A stretch of DNA of 51,728 nucleotides, taken from the NCBI GenBank assembly GCA_043734785.1, contig JAYTEX010000089.1, forward strand, positions 1-51,728. The letters run 5' to 3'. The DNA is from CAIKBL01 sp043734785 (lineage in GTDB: Bacteria; Pseudomonadota; Gammaproteobacteria; Ga0077536). The position numbers and the translations under genes were made by a program. Below the pieces are notes generated by a model. The model did not search any database and was not told the origin of the DNA. It saw only the letters and a program-made list of their open reading frames with translations. This document shows positions 25,303 to 34,194 of the stretch, one piece after another. Numbering within the stretch: the first letter of the stretch is position 1; each line of letters starts with the position of its first letter.

Positions 25303-25833
25303 ATGAACAGGCTGGCGGCTAGGCGTGGTTGCGACCTCGACGATGAAGTCGCCATGAGCCGGCTGGCCGCGAGGGTGGCGGCGAGGGTCATCCCGGGCAT
25401 GCTGATCGCGCTCTCCGGGCCGTTGGCAGCCGGTAAGACGACGTTTGCGCGAGGCTTTCTCCACGCGCTCGGCCACCGAGGGCGGGTCAAGAGCCCGACG
25501 TTTACGCTGGTTGAGTCCTACCCTCTACCATACCCCCCGCCTGGGATGACCGTGCATCATTTCGACCTGTATCGGCTGGCTGATCCCAGAGAATTGTACT
25601 TTCTGGGTTTCGACGACTATGTGCAGCCAGGAACGCTCTGTCTGATCGAATGGCCGGAGCGGGGCGGGCAAGAACTGCCGCCGTTCGATGTGATCTTGAC
25701 CCTGGAACCTTTGCCGGCAAGCCGTCGACGGATCACCGCCGAGGCGCAGAGTCCGGCCGGGGAGGCGGTGCTAAGCGCCTTTCATCACGAAGTGCCTAAC
25801 GAGGACTCGGAAGGGGCTCTGGGAGAGCCGTGA
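25303..25833 (+). CDS. tsaE: tRNA threonylcarbamoyladenosine biosynthesis ATPase TsaE
   Basis: The ATPase of the TsaBDE complex that makes t6A37 in ANN-decoding tRNAs. The P-loop reads GPLAAGKT, keeping the GxxxxGKT frame but lacking the usual GDLGAGKT residues. SPTFTLVESY, FDLYRL and the LIEWPERG segment with the conserved Glu-Trp are present. At 176 residues it is slightly long, with a C-terminal tail of about 25 residues that looks unstructured. The ATG comes one base after nnr. Confidence 0.92.
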   Translation: MNRLAARRGCDLDDEVAMSRLAARVAARVIPGMLIALSGPLAAGKTTFARGFLHALGHRGRVKSPTFTLVESYPLPYPPPGMTVHHFDLYRLADPRELYFLGFDDYVQPGTLCLIEWPERGGQELPPFDVILTLEPLPASRRRITAEAQSPAGEAVLSAFHHEVPNEDSEGALGEP

Positions 25834-25941
25834 TCCCTCGTATTTTTAAAGAGATACGCGTGTCTTCGAAGAAAGACTTGAAAGAGTATCGCGGATTAGC
25901 TGAGAATCCGCACTGGCCACTGAGGATCATCCTCTATCCTG

Positions 25942-27345
25942 ATGAGACGCTTGCTGTTTTTGGCATTCTTACTGGTTCCCTGGTGGGCCTCGGCCGTGCA
26001 GGTCGAAGATCTGCGCGTGTGGCATGCCCCCGATCAGACGCGCTTGGTACTGGATCTGTCGGCTGCGGCCACCTTCGATGTCTTTACGATCGCCCACCCG
26101 CACCGCGTGGTCATCGATCTCGCGCGCTCCAGCCTGCTTAAACCCTTGCGCCTGCCCGCGCAGGTCAAGGGTCGTATCCACGGCCTGCGCCAGATCTCGC
26201 GCAACCACGGTCAAGATCTCCGGCTGGTGCTGGATCTCGCGCACGCGGTTGAATTGCGTAAGGCCTTGCTGGCGCCGCACGCACCGTATGGACATCGTCT
26301 GGTCATCGATTTGCTTGAACCTGCGGGCGCCACGCCAACGCCTGTCGCAGCCGCGTTGGTCCCATCGCCGGCAATTGTCACGCCCCTGCCCGCCTCGGTG
26401 CCCGTGCCTGTCTTGGCGCCGATCGTCGATGCCGCAGTCAATCCCGTGAGGTCCACCGGGGTGGTCGCCACCCCGGCGGCGCCGACCACCCCGGTCGCAC
26501 GCAAATACGTGATTGCGATTGATGCCGGGCATGGGGGTGAAGATGTCGGCGCGATCGGGCCGCGGGGAACCTACGAAAAGAGTGTGGTCCTCGCGGTGGC
26601 GCGCGAACTCGCGGGATTGCTCAACCGCGAGCCGGATATGCGCGCCGTCTTGACCCGCGATGGGGACTACTACGTTGATCTGCGCGAGCGCATGGTGCGA
26701 GCACGTAAACACCGCGCGGACTTGTTCGTGTCGGTGCATGCCGATGCCTTTCATAACCGGAGGGTGCGCGGCTCCTCCGTTTATGTGCTATCGCATGGAG
26801 GGGCGTCCAGCGAGGCGGCACGCTGGCTAGCCGTACGTGAAAATGCCGCCGATCTGGTTGGCGGAGTGACGCTCGATGATAAAGATCATCAATTGCGCTC
26901 GGTGTTGCTGGACCTCTCACAGACGGCCTCGCTCGAAGCCAGTCTCGATGTCGCGGAGAGCGTGCTCGGTGCATTACGCAGAGTGGGCGCGGTGCATCGA
27001 ACGCAAGTTCAGGCGGCCGGTTTTATGGTGCTGAAGTCGCCTGATATTCCGTCGTTGCTGGTGGAAACTGCGTTTATTTCCAATCCCGCAGAGGAGCAAC
27101 TGCTGCGCGACCAGAAGTTCCGTCGCCACTTGGCCGGCGCGATCCGGGATGGCGTGAAAGCCTATTTCCATGGCCAGCCACTGCCCGGACAGCGTTATGC
27201 GCAGGGCCGACGCCATATGGTGACACGGGGAGATACCTTGACCGGTATCGCGCAACGTTATGAGGTCAGCGCCCAACAGATCCTGGCCGCCAATAATCGT
27301 CGCGAGCTGAGCGTGCGCTTAGGCGAGGTGCTACGTATTCCCTAG
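25942..27345 (+). CDS. amiC: N-acetylmuramoyl-L-alanine amidase (AmiC-type, AMIN + LysM)
   Basis: A periplasmic cell-division amidase of 467 residues that cleaves the stem peptide from MurNAc. Order: signal peptide (MRRLLFLAFLLVPWWASA), AMIN domain (about 19-125) for septal targeting, a Pro/Val/Ala-rich linker (about 128-185), Amidase_3 domain with zinc and catalytic residues H197, E212, H266 and E375, and a C-terminal LysM repeat (about 423-467) for peptidoglycan binding. A helix of about 60 residues between H266 and E375 (WLAVRENAADLVGG region) is the likely EnvC/NlpD-regulated autoinhibitory segment. LysM links it more to AmiB-type than to E. coli AmiC. Confidence 0.93.
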   Translation: MRRLLFLAFLLVPWWASAVQVEDLRVWHAPDQTRLVLDLSAAATFDVFTIAHPHRVVIDLARSSLLKPLRLPAQVKGRIHGLRQISRNHGQDLRLVLDLAHAVELRKALLAPHAPYGHRLVIDLLEPAGATPTPVAAALVPSPAIVTPLPASVPVPVLAPIVDAAVNPVRSTGVVATPAAPTTPVARKYVIAIDAGHGGEDVGAIGPRGTYEKSVVLAVARELAGLLNREPDMRAVLTRDGDYYVDLRERMVRARKHRADLFVSVHADAFHNRRVRGSSVYVLSHGGASSEAARWLAVRENAADLVGGVTLDDKDHQLRSVLLDLSQTASLEASLDVAESVLGALRRVGAVHRTQVQAAGFMVLKSPDIPSLLVETAFISNPAEEQLLRDQKFRRHLAGAIRDGVKAYFHGQPLPGQRYAQGRRHMVTRGDTLTGIAQRYEVSAQQILAANNRRELSVRLGEVLRIP

Positions 27346-27523
27346 GCATCAAATAGGGACAGCCTATGGTCCTCAACAACCCGCCCACCGAGAGGCCGAA
27401 TATACGGTTGCTATCGATCTCACGTCCAAATGCTAAACCCCGTCTTTGCGAGCAGTAGGCTTTGTTGCAATCCGAGTGATCAATTAAGGCCCGGGAACCC
27501 AACTCTACACTAGACTACCCGGC

Positions 27524-29209
27524 ATGCTGCCGCCCCCGCGACCGATTCGCCCCCTCTCTGATCAACTGATCAACCAGATCGCGGCGGGCGAAGTGGTCGA
27601 GCGTCCGGCGTCTATTGTGAAAGAGTTGCTCGAGAACAGCCTGGATGCTGGCGCGAGTGCGATCCGCATCGACTTGCGCGGTGGTGGAATTGACTACATC
27701 GCGGTCGAAGACGATGGTCATGGCATTGCGCAGGATCAGCTGGTACTGGCGCTTGCTCGACACTGCACGAGCAAGATATCTCAGCGTGAGGATCTGGACG
27801 GCATCCTCTCGCTGGGTTTTCGGGGCGAGGCCTTGGCGAGCATCAGCGCCGTGGCAGAGGTGACGCTCACCTCGCGCGTGGCCGACGCCACCCATGCCTG
27901 GACCTTGCACTCGCAACCGAGCCGCGCGCCCACCACCAATCCCGCGAGTCGCGCGATCGGCACGACCATCACGATACGCGATTTGTTTGCCACCATTCCC
28001 GCACGGCGACACTTCCTGCGGCGTGCGACCACCGAGTTGCTGACCATCCAGCAACTGATTCGTGGGATCGCCTTCTGCGTGCCCGGCGTTGGGTTTACCG
28101 TGAATTACGAGCAGCGCCAATGGCATGCGCCCGCGGCGAAGGACGAACGTTCCAATGCGCTGCGATGGCGCGCGATTTTCGGGGCCGAATTCGCGCGTGA
28201 GGCGCGTTTTGTCGAGATTTCCACGACCGATCTGCGACTCTATGGCTGGCTGGGTCCGCCCGCGCTCGCGCGAGGCCAATCCGATCTGCAATTTCTGGCG
28301 GTGAACGGCCGGCTCATCCGTGATCGTCAGCTCGCGCATGGCATCCGGGCGGCGTTCGGGGACTCCTTGGCCACCGGTCGTTATGCGGCCTTCGCGCTGC
28401 ACCTCGAAGTCGCGCCGCATGAAGTCGACGTCAATGTCCACCCGAGCAAGACCGAGGTTCGCTTTCGGCGTCTGCGGGACGTGCATGATCTGCTCTACGC
28501 GGCGACGCGGCAGGTCCTCACCCAAGGCCCGCAATCGGTGCCCGTAGAGCCCGTGGTTTATCCCACTGCGCCGGCGTCATTGAGTGTTTTGCGCGTCGCA
28601 GAAGATTCGCGTCTGGCAGGCGAGTTGTATGTGCCGCGCGACCGGGGTGTGGCCGCAGGTGGCCCGAGCCCGAACCCTTTACCGACCGGCGGCGAACTGA
28701 TCGGTGGTCAATTCCTCGCCGTCATGGAGGCCGGCAGCACCACTATTTATGATTTCCTGACGCTTATCCGGGAATTGATTGATCCCGCGCGTGCGCCGGT
28801 TGCCTCGCGGGTCCTGACTTTCCCGAATCGCGTGCCCGCGCCGCCGGGGCCTGGCTTCGGCTTGGACCTTGCGGCCTATGCGGACTATGGGTTCGAGTTT
28901 GCCGCGATCGGCCCCACCGCGTGGGCGTTGCGTGCGGTGCCTGCCGTTTTGCCAGAACTGGATGGAGAGGCGTTGGTGCGCCAGCTACTCTGCGACCCGG
29001 GCTTCGCCGATGCGCCGCTCGCCGCCGCTGCACGCGCGAGCGCGAGCGCATTGCGTATTCCACTGGAGATGCCGTCACGCGCGGCCTGGATCGCGAGCTG
29101 GCGTGAACGCGCAAGTTCTGCGGGATTTGAGCTCAACCGTTATCAGCGCACTCTGGACGCCGTGGCGCTCACAAAAATATTTGCCAGTCCTCCGCGCGCT
29201 GATCAATGA
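27524..29209 (+). CDS. mutL: DNA mismatch repair protein MutL
   Basis: A 561-residue GHKL ATPase that links MutS to strand incision. The N-terminal ATPase has NQIAAGEVVERP, ENSLDAGA, DDGHGI and GFRGEAL, followed by NVHPSKTEVRF. A linker of about 60 residues precedes a C-terminal dimerisation domain. That domain lacks the DQHAxxExxxxE and the CPHGRP motifs of the endonuclease-type MutL, so nicking should need MutH, as in E. coli. Its stop overlaps the miaA start by four bases. Confidence 0.95.
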   Translation: MLPPPRPIRPLSDQLINQIAAGEVVERPASIVKELLENSLDAGASAIRIDLRGGGIDYIAVEDDGHGIAQDQLVLALARHCTSKISQREDLDGILSLGFRGEALASISAVAEVTLTSRVADATHAWTLHSQPSRAPTTNPASRAIGTTITIRDLFATIPARRHFLRRATTELLTIQQLIRGIAFCVPGVGFTVNYEQRQWHAPAAKDERSNALRWRAIFGAEFAREARFVEISTTDLRLYGWLGPPALARGQSDLQFLAVNGRLIRDRQLAHGIRAAFGDSLATGRYAAFALHLEVAPHEVDVNVHPSKTEVRFRRLRDVHDLLYAATRQVLTQGPQSVPVEPVVYPTAPASLSVLRVAEDSRLAGELYVPRDRGVAAGGPSPNPLPTGGELIGGQFLAVMEAGSTTIYDFLTLIRELIDPARAPVASRVLTFPNRVPAPPGPGFGLDLAAYADYGFEFAAIGPTAWALRAVPAVLPELDGEALVRQLLCDPGFADAPLAAAARASASALRIPLEMPSRAAWIASWRERASSAGFELNRYQRTLDAVALTKIFASPPRADQ

Positions 29210-30165
29210 AACAGGGGCGCGAGTGGCCGGTTATTGCTTTGATGGGTCCAACCGGGGCGGGCAAGACTGCAGCTGCGCTGGCCTTGGCGCGGGAGTTTCC
29301 GCTAGAGGTCGTGAGTGTCGATTCGGCGCAGGTCTACCGCGGTTTGGATATCGGCACCGCCAAGCCCGGTCCCATGCAGCAACGCGAAGTTACGCATCAC
29401 TTAATCGATATCTGCGATCCGGCCGATGCCTATTCGGCTGCGCGCTTCCGTCAGGATGCGCTGACCGCGATAGGGCAGATCCGTGCGCGTCAGCGGCTGC
29501 CCTTACTCGTCGGTGGCACCGGCTTGTATTTCCGCGCCTTGCAGCAAGGTCTGAGCGCACTGCCGCCCGCGAATCCGGCGACCCGGCGCGATCTCGAAGA
29601 AACTTATGGGCCTCAAGGCGGGCGCGCCATGCATCAACGATTGCAAGAGGTTGATCCCATCAGCGCGGCGCGCATCCATCCGAATGATCCACAGCGGGTG
29701 CTGCGCGCGCTGGAGATATTCGCCCTGACGGGACGTTCCATGACCGATCTGATGGCGGTGATGCCGCCGGCCGGGGCGCCTTTCCCCGTGCTCAACTGGG
29801 TCATCGCACCGCGCGAGCGTAGTGGCCTCCATGCACGCCTCGCGACTCGGTTCCACTCCATGCTCGAGCGGGGGCTGATCAATGAGGTGATGGGGCTGCG
29901 CGCGCGGCCCGATCTTGATCTGGACAAACCGGCGATGCGCGCGGTGGGCTATCGTGCGGTCTGGCAATACCTCGCCGGAGAACTTACTTTCGAGCGAATG
30001 GTCGATACGAGTGTCGCTGCGACGCGGCAACTCGCGAAGCGGCAGTGCACTTGGTTTCGTTCGGTGACCGGCGCTATCTGGTGGGACAGTGAGGATCGAA
30101 CACTGGTGGCGGGGCTCTGCCGTGCGTTAGAGGATCGTGCGCGAGAGCTCGACCACGACCGGTGA
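29206..30165 (+). CDS. miaA: tRNA dimethylallyltransferase MiaA
   Basis: A 319-residue enzyme that transfers a dimethylallyl group to A37 of UNN-decoding tRNAs. The P-loop GPTGAGKT is at 14-21; DSAQVYRGLDIGTAKP, the GGTGLYFRAL segment and the late KRQCTWFR motif are diagnostic. ATGA overlap with mutL shows translational coupling. The mutL-miaA-hfq-hflX order is the classical gammaproteobacterial superoperon. Confidence 0.97.
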   Translation: MKQGREWPVIALMGPTGAGKTAAALALAREFPLEVVSVDSAQVYRGLDIGTAKPGPMQQREVTHHLIDICDPADAYSAARFRQDALTAIGQIRARQRLPLLVGGTGLYFRALQQGLSALPPANPATRRDLEETYGPQGGRAMHQRLQEVDPISAARIHPNDPQRVLRALEIFALTGRSMTDLMAVMPPAGAPFPVLNWVIAPRERSGLHARLATRFHSMLERGLINEVMGLRARPDLDLDKPAMRAVGYRAVWQYLAGELTFERMVDTSVAATRQLAKRQCTWFRSVTGAIWWDSEDRTLVAGLCRALEDRARELDHDR

Positions 30166-30179
30166 TTGTCGATTATACT

Positions 30180-30211
30180 TCGGCCGCAGGCGCTCACCAG
30201 CCTGCGGCCGA
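30180..30211 (+). terminator. Strong hairpin between miaA and hfq
   Basis: A 12-bp perfect stem (TCGGCCGCAGGC/GCCTGCGGCCGA) with an 8-base loop begins 15 bases after the miaA stop. No T tract follows, so it may be an mRNA-stabilising or attenuating hairpin and not a full terminator. A TATACT hexamer (30174-30179) just before it could be a -10 for hfq. Confidence 0.45.
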
Positions 30212-30322
30212 GGCCGCCGCTTGTACCTTCCGGAGACCTTAGAGGTTAAGGCGGAAAACGGTGTTACTCAACCGCATAATTCCAACGTCCACGGCACACA
30301 TCAAGAATAAAGGAGAACCACA

Positions 30323-30568
30323 GTGACCAAGGGACAATCTCTCCAAGAGCCTTACCTTAACGCCTTGCGCAAGGAACGCATTCCGGTGTCGATCTACCTG
30401 GTGAATGGAATCAAACTCCAGGGCCAGATCGAATCCTTTGACCAATTTGTTATTCTGCTCAAGAACGCGGTAAGCCAGATGGTTTATAAGCATGCCATCT
30501 CCACCGTGGTGCCCGCGCGCAATGTGATATTGCCGCGCGCGGATAGTGAGCCGGAAGACGAGGAATAG
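30323..30568 (+). CDS. hfq: RNA chaperone Hfq
   Basis: An 81-residue Sm-like hexameric protein that pairs small RNAs with mRNAs. The Sm1 and Sm2 motifs are intact: LNALRKERIPVSIYLVNGIKLQG and the YKHAISTVVP segment. Q8 and the KH pair that contact U-rich RNA are conserved. The C-terminal tail is short and acidic (EPEDEE), unlike the long tail of enterobacterial Hfq. An aaggag ribosome site precedes the ATG. Confidence 0.98.
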   Translation: MTKGQSLQEPYLNALRKERIPVSIYLVNGIKLQGQIESFDQFVILLKNAVSQMVYKHAISTVVPARNVILPRADSEPEDEE

Positions 30569-30591
30569 ACCGTTGCACGAGGCCTTGACGT

Positions 30592-31860
30592 TTGTTTGAA
30601 CGGCCGCCTGGCGGCGAGCGAGCGGTCCTCGTCAATGTCGAGCTGCCACCGCCGGCACGACCGGGGGATGCCGCCGAGTTCCATGAACTGGTCCGCTCGG
30701 CCGGCGTAGTGCCGGTGCTGACAGTATCCGCGCGCCGCGCTAGGCCCGACCCTAAGTATTTCGTGGGGGTGGGCAAAGCGATGGAACTCAAAGCTGCAGT
30801 CGAGCAGTACAGCGCGGAGGTGGTGCTCTTCGACCGCAGTCTCTCGCCGGCGCAGGAACGTAATCTAGAGCGGCTTCTCTGTTGCCGGGTACTGGACCGT
30901 AACGGGGTGATTCTCGATATTTTTGCGCAGCGTGCGCGCTCCTTCGAAGGCAAGCTGCAGGTCGAGATGGCGCAACTCACGCACTTGTCGACGCGACTCG
31001 TGCGCGGCTGGACCCATCTCGAACGGCAGCGCGGGGGTATTGGCTTGCGCGGTCCGGGCGAAACCCAGCTCGAAACCGATCGACGACTGATCGGCAAACG
31101 CATCAAGCAACTCGCGGAACGGCTGGAAAAGGTGCGCCGCCAACGCGCGGAGGGCACCCGCGCGCGTAAACGCGCCGCTTTGTCAACGGCCGCGCTGGTG
31201 GGCTACACGAATGCGGGCAAATCGACACTGTTCAATCAGCTTACCTCCAGCCAGACCTATACGGCAGATCAGTTATTTGCCACCTTGGATACGACCCTGC
31301 GGCGAATGAACGTGCCGGGCGAACACCCGGTACTGGTCAGCGATACGGTGGGGTTCATCCGCGACCTGCCACCGGAATTGATTGCCGCATTTCAAGCGAC
31401 TTTGGACGAAACCAAGGATGCGACTTTGTTGCTGCACGTGCTCGATGCGGCAGCCGATGATCTCGATTTGCGTCGCGCCGAAGTCCAGATGGTGCTCGAA
31501 CGTATCGGTGCTGGCGCCACGCCTGTGATCGAAGTTTTCAACAAAATTGATTTGAGTGCCAACCCCGCGCCGCGCGTCGAGCCTGCGGGTGACGGCATGC
31601 CGCTGCGGGTGTGGGTATCGGCGCAGTGTGGGGTTGGTCTCGATTTGCTCAAGCAGGCAATTGCCGATCAGTTGGCGCACGCCAAGCAACGGCGGCGCAT
31701 CGAATTGCCAGCGCACGCCGGACGCCTGCGAGCCCAACTCTATGAAAACGGCGCGGTGCTGACCGAAGAGCTCCTCACTGACGGCGGGTGGGCGCTGGAA
31801 GTAATGGTCAGCGACGCGCGCTGGTCCCAGCTCATCGTCGATACGGATAATTCGCGTTGA
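30592..31860 (+). CDS. hflX: Ribosome-associated GTPase HflX
   Basis: A 422-residue GTPase that splits stalled or heat-damaged ribosomes. The N-terminal HflX domain runs to about 180, and the G domain has GYTNAGKST (G1), DTVGFIRDLP (G3) and NKIDL (G4). Translation starts with TTG at 30592, giving the family N-terminus MFERPPGGERAVLV; no ATG lies nearby. Gap to hfq is 23 bases. Confidence 0.95.
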   Translation: MFERPPGGERAVLVNVELPPPARPGDAAEFHELVRSAGVVPVLTVSARRARPDPKYFVGVGKAMELKAAVEQYSAEVVLFDRSLSPAQERNLERLLCCRVLDRNGVILDIFAQRARSFEGKLQVEMAQLTHLSTRLVRGWTHLERQRGGIGLRGPGETQLETDRRLIGKRIKQLAERLEKVRRQRAEGTRARKRAALSTAALVGYTNAGKSTLFNQLTSSQTYTADQLFATLDTTLRRMNVPGEHPVLVSDTVGFIRDLPPELIAAFQATLDETKDATLLLHVLDAAADDLDLRRAEVQMVLERIGAGATPVIEVFNKIDLSANPAPRVEPAGDGMPLRVWVSAQCGVGLDLLKQAIADQLAHAKQRRRIELPAHAGRLRAQLYENGAVLTEELLTDGGWALEVMVSDARWSQLIVDTDNSR

Positions 31861-31929
31861 AGTGGTCTAGGCGACGCCCTACAATCGACGACCGGCTTGC
31901 CACAAGTCAACCAAAATTGAGACAGATTA

Positions 31930-33078
31930 ATGGGTTGGAATGAACCGAACGACAATAACCGCGATCCATGGGGCGGGCGACGCAACGAACGAGGCCCGCC
32001 GGACCTGGATGAAATCGTGCGCAAGCTGCAAGAGAAGCTCAGCGCCATGTTCGGGCGACGTCCACGGAGTGCTGGTATTCGCGGTCCATCGAATGCGTCG
32101 GCCTCCACCTGGCTTCTCATCGCGCTCATCGCGGGCGCAGGGCTGCTCTACGAGATTTTCTGGCGTATCGAGCCGGCGGAGCGTGGAGTCGTGTTGCGTT
32201 TCGGTAAATACGTGACCACCTTGCAACCGGGGCCGCATTTCCGGTTCCCGCGACCGATCGAAAAGGTGATCAAGGTCAACATCGAGCAGATCCGCGGTTT
32301 TAGTGTCAATGCCACCATGCTGACCAAAGACGAGAACATTACCCAGCTTGAACTCGCGGTGCAGTACCGCATCAAGGACGTGTCGAATTATCTGCTCAAG
32401 ATTGCGGATCCCGACCAGACGGTGCAGCGCGCCGCGGAAAGCGCGATCCGTGAAACCATCGGCAGCAGAACCTTTGATTTCGTGATTAACGAGGGACGGG
32501 CGGAGGTGGCGGCTAATGCCGGTCAACACTTGCAGGGAATGCTGGATAACTACCAGAGCGGGATCGAAGTCACCAGCGTGAACATGTTGAGCGCGACCGC
32601 GCCGGAAGACGTCAAGTCCTCGTTCGACGATGCGATTAAATCGCGCGAAGACAAGCAACGCAAAATCAACGAGGCCGAAGCGTATCGGAATGAAAACGTC
32701 GAACGCGCGCAAGGCGAGGCGGCACGGATCCGGCTCGAATCCGAGGGCTACAAAGCGCAGGTCGTATCGCGCGCCGAAGGCGAAGCACGGCGCTTCGATC
32801 AACTACTCGCGGCGTTCGAGCAAGCGCCCGATGTGACGCGGCAGCGCCTGTATCTCGAGACGGTAGAAGCGGTGCTGGCAGGCAGCAAGAAGGTCCTGAT
32901 GCAAAAAAACGGGAGCGGTAACGTGACTTACCTGCCACTGGACAAACTGCTCGAACGCGCGCCAACGCAGCGCGCAGAAACGGATGCGACTGCAGTGCCT
33001 GATCCAGATCTGTATACCGCGCCGGGCGATGCCGCCGCACGCTTGCGTGATAACAGCCGCCTGCGGGGGACACGCTGA
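31930..33078 (+). CDS. hflK: FtsH modulator HflK
   Basis: A 382-residue SPFH/prohibitin-family membrane protein that forms the HflKC cage around FtsH. The N-terminal cytosolic part is Gly/Asn/Arg-rich (NDNNRDPWGG), one transmembrane segment lies at about 59-75 (WLLIALIAGAGLLYEIF), and the band-7 domain follows with GVVLRFGKY and QPGPHFRFP. A helical region around 235-300 (KINEAEAYRNE) forms the coiled coil. The last base of its stop codon is the first base of the hflC ATG. Confidence 0.96.
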   Translation: MGWNEPNDNNRDPWGGRRNERGPPDLDEIVRKLQEKLSAMFGRRPRSAGIRGPSNASASTWLLIALIAGAGLLYEIFWRIEPAERGVVLRFGKYVTTLQPGPHFRFPRPIEKVIKVNIEQIRGFSVNATMLTKDENITQLELAVQYRIKDVSNYLLKIADPDQTVQRAAESAIRETIGSRTFDFVINEGRAEVAANAGQHLQGMLDNYQSGIEVTSVNMLSATAPEDVKSSFDDAIKSREDKQRKINEAEAYRNENVERAQGEAARIRLESEGYKAQVVSRAEGEARRFDQLLAAFEQAPDVTRQRLYLETVEAVLAGSKKVLMQKNGSGNVTYLPLDKLLERAPTQRAETDATAVPDPDLYTAPGDAAARLRDNSRLRGTR

Positions 33079-33935
33079 TGTTAGCGCGGGTTCTGCTTGT
33101 CAGCCTGTTTGTGGTCGTGACGGCGTCACTGAGCATGTTTCGCGTGTTCGAACAGGAACGGGTCATCCTGTTTCAATTGGGTGAAGTCAAGCGCGCCGAC
33201 TACAAACCTGGCCTGCACTTCAAAATTCCGTTCTATCAAAACGTGGCTAAATTCGACAGCCGCTTGCAGAACATCGAATTTGAACCTCAGCGATTTCTGA
33301 CCGGCGAAAAGAAAGACGTCATCGTCGACTCCTTCGTACGCTGGAAGATCAAGGATGTGGTGCGGTTCTATCTGGCGACGGGGGGTGATCCGCGTCGCGC
33401 CCAGATCCTGGTCTATCAGAAAGTGAATGATGGTCTGCGCAATGAGTTCGGCAAGCGCACGCTCCAGGAAGTGGTCGCCGGTGATCGGGGTTCCATTCGC
33501 GGCATTGTGACCGGCACCAAGGATCTCGGCGAGGAACTCGGCATCGAGATCGTGGATGTGCGCCTGAAGCGCATCGATCTGCCGACGGAAGTGAACAACT
33601 CGGTGTACGAAAGAATGCGCTCGGAGCGTGCGCGGGTCGCACGCCAGAATCGCGCAAGCGGCGAGCGCGAAGCGACCACAATCCGTGCCGACGCCGACCG
33701 GGCGCGGGTGGTTATCAGTGCCGAGGCCTACCGTGAATCGGAAATTTTGCGTGGCGAAGGCGATGCTAAAGCGGCGACGATTTATGCCAAGGTGTACAGC
33801 AAGAACCCGGAATTCTATGCCTTCCATCGCAGCCTGAACGCCTATCGCGAGAGCTTCAACTCCAGACAAGACCTGATGCTGTTGCAACCCGACTCCGATT
33901 TTTTCAAGTACTTCAACAGTCCCTCTCCGCACTAA
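33078..33935 (+). CDS. hflC: FtsH modulator HflC
   Basis: A 285-residue partner of HflK. A single N-terminal membrane segment (about 3-20, VLLVSLFVVVTASLSMF) precedes the band-7 domain with PGLHFKIPF. The coiled-coil stretch RQNRASGEREATTIRADADR follows at about 190. It is translated from an ATG that overlaps the hflK stop by one base, as expected for a 1:1 complex. Confidence 0.96.
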   Translation: MLARVLLVSLFVVVTASLSMFRVFEQERVILFQLGEVKRADYKPGLHFKIPFYQNVAKFDSRLQNIEFEPQRFLTGEKKDVIVDSFVRWKIKDVVRFYLATGGDPRRAQILVYQKVNDGLRNEFGKRTLQEVVAGDRGSIRGIVTGTKDLGEELGIEIVDVRLKRIDLPTEVNNSVYERMRSERARVARQNRASGEREATTIRADADRARVVISAEAYRESEILRGEGDAKAATIYAKVYSKNPEFYAFHRSLNAYRESFNSRQDLMLLQPDSDFFKYFNSPSPH

Positions 33936-33938
33936 GCG

Positions 33939-33962
33939 AGTCGCAGTTCCAGCACTGCGACT
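33939..33962 (+). terminator. Hairpin after hflC
   Basis: A perfect 9-bp stem (AGTCGCAGT/ACTGCGACT) with a 6-base loop begins 3 bases after the hflC stop. There is no T tract, so it may act on mRNA stability or as a partial, rho-independent-like stop before the small membrane protein gene. Confidence 0.4.
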
Positions 33963-34004
33963 GACGCGAACGGTCTGTGGTCTGTGACGCCTGGATGACG
34001 TGAG

Positions 34005-34193
34005 ATGTGGAAAGACTTGGGGGCGGCGCTCGCGCTGGGTTTGGTGCTGGAGGGACTGCTGCCGTTTCTGAACCCTCGGCGCTTCCGCGATTCCATGGCC
34101 GCCATCGTGCAATTTAGTGATCGCGGTCTGCGCACCTTGGGACTTTTGAGCATGCTGGGCGGCGTTATCCTGTTATATGTTGTGAGGTCATGA
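34005..34193 (+). CDS. DUF2065-family small membrane protein
   Basis: A 62-residue protein with two hydrophobic segments (about 6-22 and 43-59) separated by a basic loop (NPRRFRD). It matches the DUF2065 family, which is found almost always between hflC and hisZ/purA in gammaproteobacteria. Its function is not established; location suggests a link to the HflKC-FtsH complex. It ends one base before the hisZ start codon. Confidence 0.9.
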   Translation: MWKDLGAALALGLVLEGLLPFLNPRRFRDSMAAIVQFSDRGLRTLGLLSMLGGVILLYVVRS

Positions 34194-34194
34194 T

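Noticed and set aside
27515..28534. A 339-codon antisense frame under mutL
   Set aside because: High GC content leaves the reverse strand open. The frame has no ribosome site, and the plus strand has a full MutL.
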